Shown: positions 35,464 to 43,578 of the stretch, one piece after another | How positions within the stretch are numbered: the stretch's first letter is position 1 | How the letters are laid out: every line of letters starts with the position of its first letter | Assembly (NCBI RefSeq): GCF_023227905.1 | Contig: NZ_JALOCF010000011.1 | Location: 42,317 to 106,316, forward strand | Source: Methylobacter sp. | GTDB taxonomy: Bacteria > Pseudomonadota > Gammaproteobacteria > Methylococcales > Methylomonadaceae | DNA length: 64,000 bases | Direction of reading: 5' to 3' | Made by a program: the position numbers and the translations under genes | The notes under the pieces: generated by a model | Told to the model about the DNA's origin: nothing | Seen by the model: only the letters and a program-made list of their open reading frames with translations | Database searches by the model: none

Positions 35464-36885
35464 ATGAACTTTTATCAATTTATTAATATTCTCCTGTCAC
35501 ACAGATCGATTGTCTTGTCGGTATTGATGATGACGATAATCACGACCTTGGTGGTCAGTTTGTTGCTGCCCAAGGAATATGTCGCTACGACTTCGATAGT
35601 GGTTGACCAGAAAAGCGTCGATCCGGTGACGGGCATGACCTTGCCGGTCCGATTGCTGCCGGGGTATATAGCGACGCAGGTCGATATAATCGGCAGCCGC
35701 AATGTGGCGCGCAAAGTGAGTGAAAAACTGAAACTGAGTGAAGACCCAAAAATACAAGAAGACTTTGCAAAATCCGAGAGCATTGGCAATATCGAAGACT
35801 GGATTGCGGATTCGTTACTGAAAGAACTGGAAATCAAACCGTCACGCGACAGCAGTGTGATGCAGGTTGATTTTACTTATCCTGATCCCCAGATAGCCGC
35901 GAACATTGTCAACGCCTTTGCCGATGCTTATATACAGACGGGTATGGAGTTACAAGCTCAGCCGGCCAAATTGAGTGCAGACTGGTTTGACTCACAAATG
36001 GCCACATTGAGAAATAATCTTGAACATGCCCAATCCGTGCTGTCCACTTATCAGCAACAACACGGTATCGTCGCGACGGATGATCGTCTTGACTTGGAAG
36101 GTTCCCGCCTGGCAGAACTATCAAAACAGTTGGTAGACAATCAGGCTCGCACCAGCGAATTGCAATCCAGAAAAGATTTGCTGGCAGCCACTACCAAACA
36201 AGGCAGATCGTTAGAATCGTTGCAAGAGGTATTGAGCAGTCCTGTTATTCAATCGCTCAAGTCGGATTTAGCAAGAGCAGAAGCTAAATTTGCCGAATTG
36301 TCCAAGCGTCTTGATGTAAATCATCCCCTATACAAGCAAACGAAAGCCGAGGTGGATAGCCTGAGACAGAAAGTTCAGTTTGAAATTAAAATGGTGTTAC
36401 ACAGCATTGAGGGAGGGGTGGCTTCCTCCAGTCAGCATGACAAGATAATCGCCAATGCCTTTGCTGAACAAAAAGAAAAGGTGCTGAAACTAAAACAACA
36501 GCATGACCAAATAAAAGTGCTAAATCGTGAGGTGGAAAGCGCGCAACGGATATACGATGCTGCCCTGCAGCGAGCGGTACAGAGTCGCATGGAAAGCGAG
36601 ATGCGCCAAACCAATACGGCTGTGCTTAATCCCGCCGTCCCTCCGGAAAAACCTGCCAAGCCCAAGGTGCTGATAAACATGATTCTGTCAGTATTTCTGG
36701 GGGGCATGTTAGGAATAGGATCAGCCTTAGTGGCAGAGCTGATGGATAGACGAGTGCGATCTGCCTTTGACATTTCGCAGCTGTTGACTATTCCAGTACT
36801 TGCGGTGATTTCTCTTCCTGATTCGAATCCAAATCGAATGGCTCAGCTGCCTCATCTTGATGGCTCTGGCGGCGATTCCAAATAA
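35464..36885 (+). CDS. epsF: Chain-length determinant protein EpsF (Wzz/PCP family)
   Basis: A 473-residue inner-membrane protein. The first membrane helix is near residues 16-36 (SIVLSVLMMTIITTLVVSLL). The Wzz domain follows (PKEYVATTSIVVDQKSVDPV). A long coiled-coil periplasmic region spans about 170-400. The GNVR-like end (VLNPAVPPEKPAKPKVLINM) leads into the second helix (LSVFLGGMLGIGSALVAELM). It controls polymer length with its kinase partner EpsG. I choose ATG 35464; the in-frame TTG at 35422 adds 14 residues without domain support. Confidence 0.9.
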   Translation: MNFYQFINILLSHRSIVLSVLMMTIITTLVVSLLLPKEYVATTSIVVDQKSVDPVTGMTLPVRLLPGYIATQVDIIGSRNVARKVSEKLKLSEDPKIQEDFAKSESIGNIEDWIADSLLKELEIKPSRDSSVMQVDFTYPDPQIAANIVNAFADAYIQTGMELQAQPAKLSADWFDSQMATLRNNLEHAQSVLSTYQQQHGIVATDDRLDLEGSRLAELSKQLVDNQARTSELQSRKDLLAATTKQGRSLESLQEVLSSPVIQSLKSDLARAEAKFAELSKRLDVNHPLYKQTKAEVDSLRQKVQFEIKMVLHSIEGGVASSSQHDKIIANAFAEQKEKVLKLKQQHDQIKVLNREVESAQRIYDAALQRAVQSRMESEMRQTNTAVLNPAVPPEKPAKPKVLINMILSVFLGGMLGIGSALVAELMDRRVRSAFDISQLLTIPVLAVISLPDSNPNRMAQLPHLDGSGGDSK

Positions 36886-36900
36886 TCGAGGCAATGCATA

Positions 36901-37782
36901 ATGCAAGCAGAAACCACAATTAACAGCAAGATGAGCAGCAAAATAACCAAGCTGCAAAATACCGCTTCAATGGGGGCTCTGTTACTGGATGCCGGAAAAA
37001 TAAGTCCTCGGGATGCCGAACGCATAATCGCCTTGCAAAAGCAGAAAGGCATGCTCTTTGGTGATGCTGCGAAGGCGCTAGGGTTGGTTGATGATGATGA
37101 CATACAAAAAGCCTTGTCATACCAATTTGACTTCCCATTCCTGACCGCAGGTGAAGAAAACTTCAGTCAGGAACTGGTTGCCGCGTACCAGCCTATGAGT
37201 ACGCAAGTGGAAGCGTTGCGCGCTGTGCGCGGGCAACTAATGCTGCGCTGGTTTAGCAATGTCCATAAAACCTTGACGTTAGTCAGTCTCAGCCGGGGTG
37301 AGGGGCGCAGTCTTATGGCGGCCAATCTGGCGATTGTTTTTTCCCAGCTTGGCGAACGCACCCTGTTAATCGATGCCGATCTACGACAGCCTCGGCAGCA
37401 TGCATTGTTTAAGCTACAAAGCATTTACGGCTTGTCGGACGTATTGGCCGGACGCGCTGATTTAACGGTGATTACGCGAATTCCCGCGTTCCGGGATTTG
37501 TCGATTTTGCCGGCAGGCACAATACCCCCGAATCCGGTCGAATTAATCAGCAGAGGTTTAAAAAAATGTCTGAAAGAATTGCAAACACAGTTTGATGTAA
37601 TCCTGATAGACACTCCACCCGCAGAGCAGGCTATCGATGCGCAGATCGTCGCCTCAAATTGTGGTGGTTCTCTTTTGGTGGTGCGCCAACACAAAACCCG
37701 GATGAATGACTTGCAGTTATTAAAAGATGCCTTGCAAGACACAGGCAGTCAATGTCTCGGTGTTGTGCTGACGGATTTTTAA
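36901..37782 (+). CDS. epsG: Chain-length determinant protein tyrosine kinase EpsG
   Basis: A 293-residue cytoplasmic BY-kinase-like ATPase. An N-terminal region of about 100 residues precedes the P-loop domain. Walker A is the variant LSRGEGRSLMAANLA, with Arg where classical P-loops have Lys; as I recall this is usual in the EpsG family. Walker A' is TLLIDADLRQPRQH and Walker B is FDVILIDTPP. A C-terminal tyrosine cluster is lacking. It should control EpsF and polymer length. It starts 15 bases after epsF. An MshEN-like N-terminal piece (DAGKISPRDAERIIALQKQK) is visible. Confidence 0.88.
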   Translation: MQAETTINSKMSSKITKLQNTASMGALLLDAGKISPRDAERIIALQKQKGMLFGDAAKALGLVDDDDIQKALSYQFDFPFLTAGEENFSQELVAAYQPMSTQVEALRAVRGQLMLRWFSNVHKTLTLVSLSRGEGRSLMAANLAIVFSQLGERTLLIDADLRQPRQHALFKLQSIYGLSDVLAGRADLTVITRIPAFRDLSILPAGTIPPNPVELISRGLKKCLKELQTQFDVILIDTPPAEQAIDAQIVASNCGGSLLVVRQHKTRMNDLQLLKDALQDTGSQCLGVVLTDF

Positions 37783-38551
37783 TAGTTCAAGATATATCCT
37801 TATTTAATAGAAGTTAAAGCAAGAGTATTACTAAAGTATGGTTTTGATTTATTCAGCATCTTACAATCCAGGCATTAGAAGATTTGCAATTCGAGTTCCG
37901 TCGTTGGCCAATAGACACAATGGCAACAGCTCCGAGTTTATTAATGAACCGATTAAAAATGGTCAAGGACCAAGATGACTGAGGCTTTAATGCGTAATCA
38001 TGGAACAATAGGTAATCACCATAAGCGAGACGCCAAAGGCGATTTGTGCTTTTTAATCACTCACGATAGTGAAGCATTTCGGAACAACGAAACGCTGGTT
38101 CAGCGACCTCAGAGGAATATCTATCTGTCAGGCAATGAAAGGATGTGCCGCGCCAAGCAAACTTGGCGAATGGCTATGGATCAGCTCTTGCATCATTTGT
38201 TATACAAAAAGCTAAACTGATCGAAAGTAAAGCAAATACTGAAAAGCAATCGTTTCAGTGGATTACTATCAAGGAATCAATGAGCACAAGGCAAGGGAAG
38301 GTCCATTTATTTTGTGTCCGTTATTCTGCTTCCCAAGGAGAATGAGAATAAGCACCTCAGCGCATCATAAGCGCTAATAGCGGGTTAGAATTACAATATT
38401 TACAGGAGTACTGGCAGACAGCGTGATAATATTGTTAATCATCAACCGAAAGTCTACTATGATGACATTAGGTAATTAACAGATAATTTTCAGATTATTG
38501 GCAGTCAATTAAGCCCTGGATATTCTTTTGCAATAATTATAAAAATCTGGC
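37783..38551. other. Gap between epsG and epsL
   Basis: About 770 bases. A plus-strand frame at 37975-38220 (81 codons) has no recognisable domain and no strong ribosome-binding site. In methanolan-type loci an exosortase (epsH/xrtB) and epsI commonly lie here; neither is present. Confidence 0.4.
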
Positions 38552-38707
38552 ATGACTATGAAAAACAAAAATAAAGTTTACAAAACCATCGTATTGCGTG
38601 GCTTAGCGTCACGTAATGCTTGTATCAGCAAAAACACCGGACAAACGCTTGCTAAAGACAAAGTAACTGATAACGGCTTTAAAAGCTTATTATCTTTAGT
38701 GGTGTAA
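38552..38707 (+). CDS. Possible small basic protein (51 codons)
   Basis: ATG 38552 starts MTMKNKNKVYKTIVLRGLAS and ends at TAA two bases before the epsL start, a spacing typical of coupled genes. There is no clear Shine-Dalgarno sequence and no known family. It may be a real short protein or a leader. Confidence 0.3.
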   Translation: MTMKNKNKVYKTIVLRGLASRNACISKNTGQTLAKDKVTDNGFKSLLSLVV

Positions 38708-38709
38708 TA

Positions 38710-39975
38710 ATGGCGTCGTTATTTTGTGATTATTTGCAGTACGGCAACAAAAACGATGCGGCTAAAAATCGGTACTTATTGTCGTGTTTCTTTTTGCTGT
38801 TAGGAGGGATGCCAAGTAAAAGCTACGCTGTAGCTTCGCCGGACGACACCATCAAGCCGTACGTCGCCTCCACCTTGCTATACGACAGCAACTTTTTAAG
38901 GCTATCCGATACTGCCGATCCGGTAGCGCTCACAGGCCAAAGCGACAAAAGCGAATTCGTCAAACAAGTGGCAGCCGGGTTTGATCTAGACTGGACGGTT
39001 AGCAGGCAGCACTTTATCGTTCACGCGAATGTTAACCAAAACTGGTTCCAAAACTTCACCACCTTGGATTACACAGGGTGGGACACTCTCGCGCAATGGA
39101 ATTGGCAGTTAGGAAACAATCTGGATGGCGAAATCGGTTATGCCAACGCTCAAGCCTTGGGTGGTTTTGGTCAATTAAATGGCGTGCTAGACAACCTGAT
39201 AAATTCCCAACGTTATTTTGCCAACGGCGGGTACCTGTTTCACCCCAACGGCAAGATCAAGCTTGGCGTATTTCGAACAGAGAGAGATTTTGACGGTACA
39301 AGCCGACAATTTAGTAATAACGCTGAAAATAATGTCCAAGCCGATCTGCAATACTTAAGTCCAACCGGAAGCACTTTAGGCTTACAAGTCATTGCAACTG
39401 ATGGTGAATATCCGGAACGCGTAATACTTCCTGGCAGCACTCAGGATAACGCCTATACCCGAATGAACTATGCATTAACCTGGGATTGGCATAGCAATAG
39501 TAAAACGCGTATTGATGGCCTTGTCGGCTATGTGCAACAAGACTATGAGAATTTTGGCTTCCGTAATTTTGACGACATAATCGCGCAGGTTAACCTGAAT
39601 TGGCAAGCCAGCGAAAAAACCATATTGGATCTTTCCGCACGACGTCAAGTCTCTCAAGCCGATAACCTGTTTTCAAGTTTTGTGCTCACCCAAGGCATAT
39701 GGTTTGATTTTAATTGGCAAGCCACTCCTAAAATTGCCCTCATGCTGCCCATATCGTACCAAGAACAGGATTATCTGGGCGGTGGCGGTACCAGTGCCGC
39801 TGGTTTTGGCCAACAAAAAGATAAGGTGACCAATGTCGGTTTAAATGTGATGTACCATCCATTGGACAGCATCAGCATAGGCCCTGTGTTGAACTTTGAA
39901 AACCGCGAATCCAACAACCCGATTGCATCTTACGAAAGTAAGTCGGCCGGTGTTAATTTACAAGCGGATTTTTAA
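38710..39975 (+). CDS. epsL: EPS-associated outer-membrane protein EpsL
   Basis: A 421-residue exported barrel. A hydrophobic segment near residues 22-35 (YLLSCFFLLLGGMP) and SKSYAVA form the likely signal. The mature start DDTIKPYVASTLLYDSNFLR is typical of the XrtB/PEP-CTERM-associated EpsL family. Repeated amphipathic strands follow (FIVHANVNQNWFQNF; IKLGVFRTERDF; LGLQVIATDGEYPER; ILDLSARRQVSQADN). The last residue is Phe, as expected for an outer-membrane barrel. It should be the outer-membrane partner of EpsE. It lies 930 bases after epsG, with no exosortase gene between them. Confidence 0.88.
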   Translation: MASLFCDYLQYGNKNDAAKNRYLLSCFFLLLGGMPSKSYAVASPDDTIKPYVASTLLYDSNFLRLSDTADPVALTGQSDKSEFVKQVAAGFDLDWTVSRQHFIVHANVNQNWFQNFTTLDYTGWDTLAQWNWQLGNNLDGEIGYANAQALGGFGQLNGVLDNLINSQRYFANGGYLFHPNGKIKLGVFRTERDFDGTSRQFSNNAENNVQADLQYLSPTGSTLGLQVIATDGEYPERVILPGSTQDNAYTRMNYALTWDWHSNSKTRIDGLVGYVQQDYENFGFRNFDDIIAQVNLNWQASEKTILDLSARRQVSQADNLFSSFVLTQGIWFDFNWQATPKIALMLPISYQEQDYLGGGGTSAAGFGQQKDKVTNVGLNVMYHPLDSISIGPVLNFENRESNNPIASYESKSAGVNLQADF

Positions 39976-40748
39976 ATTCCATACGCTTTAACACATAAGC
40001 GCTTTATTGCCGTGCAGCTAAGTAAATCTTGAATAGCTAAGTATTAGCTGTAGTTTTTATGCTCCAGCGCTGTCTTTCTGACGGTGCTGAGCCATGGCGG
40101 ATTTATCCCGGATTTTGGCAACTTGATCCGCCTTAAGCTTAATGTCCTTTTCCTGCTTTTTTGATTGCAGGTGTCTTCAACCGAAATAACGGCTGGCAGC
40201 CGTCCGGCACGACTCAGGTAGACTTGTTTTAAGTTAATCGTGGACGTGAAAAAAAATTTCGGATTCAAACAAAACCTTTTTCGAAATAACCAGGCCTTTG
40301 GTATCAGGCGCACGCTCCAAATGGTCGGCGCGCAACCCCAAAACAATTCCATCAAATGTGATCTTGCGCCTTTGAATTTTTGCCCATGTCACAGTCTTTT
40401 TCGTCCGCCGCAAAGTCTTTTGTTCAAATATCTTTAGCCGTATGAAGCCCAAAGTAGGCTTATTTTCTCAAGCGTTCAATTGATGCGACGACTTTTAAAG
40501 CAGCTGATTTGGAGCCGTCAATGTGATTGTGATGAAAGCGCGGGGTGGGCTTTATCAGGAGTTAGGGATTAATAAAACCGGTTGTTCTGCTTAGGTACTC
40601 ACACTTATTGATTGAAGAGGGGGAAACTTTTAACCTACAAACACATGCAAAACGCCAGCCGGTCTTTGGTTAATGTTACCGATGATAAATGGCTGTTTTG
40701 CGAAGACTACCGTACAAGGCAAACTTTTATTTTAGAGGTATATGAAAA
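39976..40748. other. Upstream region of the NRPS operon
   Basis: About 770 bases. Minus-strand frames at 40044-40452 overlap one another in different frames and carry no known domain; they may be decayed. The palindromic site at 40588-40597 is the only clear element, 150 bases before the first NRPS gene. Confidence 0.45.
40588..40605 (+). promoter_or_regulatory. Palindromic regulatory site, copy 4
   Basis: The core TGCTTAGGTA is identical to copy 1; the extension CTCACACT keeps only part of the TATTTNCACC block. It is the closest copy to a start codon (about 150 bases). Confidence 0.45.
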
Positions 40749-43496
40749 ATGAGCTTACTTGGTCGGTCTGTGGAATTGCCAGCCCCATGCAAAGAGCCGG
40801 TAACTGTGCAGTTTTCAGAATGTGTAGAGCTAAAACCGGAAATGCTTGAGTCGATGGAGCCGCTGCTGGATTACTGGAAGGCAAGGCTGGCTGGGGCGCC
40901 AACACTGGAATTGCCCACTGATCGGCTGCGCCCGGCAGTCCCTTCATTCCGCGGGGACATTCATTCATTCAGTTTGCCTCCAGAGTTGGTTGCCGGGCTG
41001 AAAGACCTGAGCCGCCGGGAAGGCGTGACTTTATTCATGGTCTTATTGGCGACTTTTCAAGCGCTGTTGCAGCGCTACAGCGGCCAGGACGACATTGTTG
41101 TCGGCACCGCGATTGCTGATCACAATCAGCAGGAACTTGAAAATCTGAGCGGTTCTTTTGTCAATAAGCTGGCATTAAGAACCGATTTATCGGGAACGCC
41201 AAGCTTTCGCCAGCTATTAACGCGGGTCCGTGAAGTCTGCCTGAGTGCATATAGTCACCAGGCTATACCTTTTGAAAAATTGGTAGATGGAATAAACATA
41301 CGACAGGATATGAGCCGGCATCCGTTATTTCAGGTCATGCTGAATTTGCAGTCCGCTGAATTATTGCAGAAGGCGCAATTATCAAATCCGGCGATTAACA
41401 CGTGTACTGCGGGTAATCGTGCAGCCAAATGTGACTTAGCACTTTCATTAATGGAACATCCCGGTAGATTAGCAGGCACGATTGACTACAATGCAGATCT
41501 ATTCAATCCCGAAACCATTGCCAGGCTGACCGGCCATTTCCAAACTTTACTGCAAGCAATTGTCGGTGATCCGGAAACCGCCATTGCCGAATTACCGCTG
41601 CTTACGGTGCCTGAACGTCACCAGTTATCAGTCGAATGGAATGCCACTCAGACCGACTATCCTAAAAACAAATGCATCCATCAACTCTTTGAAGAGCAAG
41701 TTACAAAAACACCGGATGCCATAGCACTGGTTTTTGAAGATGAACAACTGACTTATCAGGCCCTTAATATTAAAGCTAACCAGCTGGCGCATTATCTGCA
41801 AACCTTGGGGGTTAAACCCGATACCTTGGTGGCGGTTAATATGGATCGCTCTATTGACTTGGTGATCAGCCTACTCGCTATTCTTAAAGCAGGCGGAGCC
41901 TATGTGCCGTTAGATCCGACTTACCCCCTGCAACGCCTAACTTTTATGCTGGATGATACAAAAGCGCCGGTGTTATTGACGGATTCATCATTGGCTGCGC
42001 AATTCCCCGCTTTTTCAGGCCGACTTGTCTGCCTCGATAAATATCGGAATGATTTTGCCCAGGAAAGTACCGAGAACTTATGTTGCAACGCTTCGCCAAA
42101 TAATCTGGCGTATGTTATCTACACATCGGGTTCCACTGGGGAGCCTAAAGGCGTTATGATCCCTCATAATGCACTTGTGAACCATATGTCATGGATGCAA
42201 AGTGTTTTCCCCTTATCCGGTAATGATAGAGTTTTACAAAAAACCCCTTTCGGTTTTGATGCATCTGTTTGGGAGTTCTTCGCGCCCATCATCTCAGGAG
42301 CACAACTTGTTTTAGCGGCACCCGGATTGCATAAAGACGCGTCCATGCTTGTCCATGTCATGAAGCAACAAGCTATTACAGTCATCCAGTTTGTGCCTTC
42401 CATTCTTGAAAATATTAAAGAATGCCCTGAGTTATCCGAGTGTACAAGTTTGAAAAGAGTTTTTTGTGGTGGCGAAGCTTTAAACAGCCGTCTCCTACAG
42501 AGCTTTCTTGCAAAGCTTGATGTACCAGTATGCAACCTTTATGGACCGACCGAAGCTTGTATTGATGCCACTTACTGGCTCAGTAATAAAAACTTTAATT
42601 CTTCTACAGCTCCCATTGGGCGGCCTATACATAATACTCAGATTTATATTCTGGATCATTTGCAACAGGTTCCCATCGGTGTAAAAGGAGAAATTTATAT
42701 TGGCGGCGATGGCTTGGCGCGTGGCTATCTCAATCAGCCTGAATTAACCGCCGAGAAATTTATCAGGCATCCTTTTAATAATGACCCTCAGGCTCGATTG
42801 TACAAAACCGGAGACCTGGCTCGATGGCTGGCTGATGGTACCATTGAATACCTAGGCCGCAACGACTCACAGGTCAAAATTCGTGGCTTTCGCATTGAGT
42901 TTGGCGAGATTGAGGCGACTTTGCGCCAACATCCGCACTTACGCGATGTGGCAGTGGACCTGTACGAGCCCCTTCCGGGAGATAAACGCCTGGTAGCCTA
43001 CTTGGTGGCGTCTGGCGATTCTGTGCTAACCCTCTCTGAACTTCAAGATTTTCTTAAACCGCAGCTACCGGAGTTCATGATTCCTTCGGCTTTTGTGTTT
43101 CTTGATGAATTGCCGCTTACGCCCAATGGCAAGATCGACCGCAAGACCCTGCCAGTGCCGGATATGACTCGGCAGGATTTGAATGCCGATTTTATTGCTC
43201 CGCGTAATCAGGTTGAGGAACAGCTAGCCGAGATATGGTGCGATGTTTTGAGAATTAATCGCGTCGGCATTCACGACAATTTCTTTGAGTTAGGCGGGCA
43301 ATCATTGCTCGCCACGCAAGTCATTATCCGCGTTAGTGGACAACTATCGGTGGACATTCCCCTGTCCAGCCTATTCGAGACGCCGACTATCGCCGAATTG
43401 GCAAAGCTGATTGAAAATGCTAAAGCAAGTACGACAAATGACTCCAGCCCCATTATCTCTCAGCGTAGGTCGGCTTATAAGATGAGAGCTTCATGA
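40749..43496 (+). CDS. Nonribosomal peptide synthetase, module 1: partial C, A, PCP
   Basis: A 915-residue NRPS. Residues 9-36 (VELPAPCKEPVTVQFSECVE) resemble the linker entering an A domain, but are joined directly to the middle of a condensation domain (LLDYWKARLAGAPTLELPTD). The half with the HHxxxDG catalytic motif is absent. A complete adenylation domain follows: YTSGSTGEPKG near residue 458, FGFDASVWEFF, LYGPTEACIDATYW, KTGDLARW, NGKIDRKTL. A carrier domain has GGQSLL with phosphopantetheine Ser852. Manual alignment to GrsA gives specificity residues D-A-W-Q-F-G-L-I-D, which I recall as a glutamine code. With no C catalysis it could act as a loading module. The next NRPS gene starts 82 bases on. 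Confidence 0.9.
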   Translation: MSLLGRSVELPAPCKEPVTVQFSECVELKPEMLESMEPLLDYWKARLAGAPTLELPTDRLRPAVPSFRGDIHSFSLPPELVAGLKDLSRREGVTLFMVLLATFQALLQRYSGQDDIVVGTAIADHNQQELENLSGSFVNKLALRTDLSGTPSFRQLLTRVREVCLSAYSHQAIPFEKLVDGINIRQDMSRHPLFQVMLNLQSAELLQKAQLSNPAINTCTAGNRAAKCDLALSLMEHPGRLAGTIDYNADLFNPETIARLTGHFQTLLQAIVGDPETAIAELPLLTVPERHQLSVEWNATQTDYPKNKCIHQLFEEQVTKTPDAIALVFEDEQLTYQALNIKANQLAHYLQTLGVKPDTLVAVNMDRSIDLVISLLAILKAGGAYVPLDPTYPLQRLTFMLDDTKAPVLLTDSSLAAQFPAFSGRLVCLDKYRNDFAQESTENLCCNASPNNLAYVIYTSGSTGEPKGVMIPHNALVNHMSWMQSVFPLSGNDRVLQKTPFGFDASVWEFFAPIISGAQLVLAAPGLHKDASMLVHVMKQQAITVIQFVPSILENIKECPELSECTSLKRVFCGGEALNSRLLQSFLAKLDVPVCNLYGPTEACIDATYWLSNKNFNSSTAPIGRPIHNTQIYILDHLQQVPIGVKGEIYIGGDGLARGYLNQPELTAEKFIRHPFNNDPQARLYKTGDLARWLADGTIEYLGRNDSQVKIRGFRIEFGEIEATLRQHPHLRDVAVDLYEPLPGDKRLVAYLVASGDSVLTLSELQDFLKPQLPEFMIPSAFVFLDELPLTPNGKIDRKTLPVPDMTRQDLNADFIAPRNQVEEQLAEIWCDVLRINRVGIHDNFFELGGQSLLATQVIIRVSGQLSVDIPLSSLFETPTIAELAKLIENAKASTTNDSSPIISQRRSAYKMRAS
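40862..41103 (+). repeat. Direct repeat within NRPS condensation domains, copy 1
   Basis: This stretch of about 240 bases, from CTGCTGGATTACTGGAAGGC onward, is nearly identical (by eye close to 90 percent) to 44229-44470 in the second NRPS gene. Similarity falls off after GACGACATTGT. Confidence 0.75.
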
Positions 43497-43578
43497 AATA
43501 ACGCAGCGGCGCCCCATTATTTTCATCAAATACCGCTTTTTAACGGCTGATACATAAGCAGGCAAATCAGGAATAAGC

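Noticed and set aside
37975..38220. 81-codon frame between epsG and epsL
   Set aside because: No domain, weak start and no conserved context; it could be real, but I cannot support it.
40044..40452. Overlapping minus-strand frames before the NRPS genes
   Set aside because: They occupy different frames of the same DNA with no known motif; possible decayed gene only.
42851..42860. TACCTAGGCC inside the first NRPS gene as a sixth palindromic site
   Set aside because: It fails the flanking W position and lies within an adenylation-domain coding sequence.
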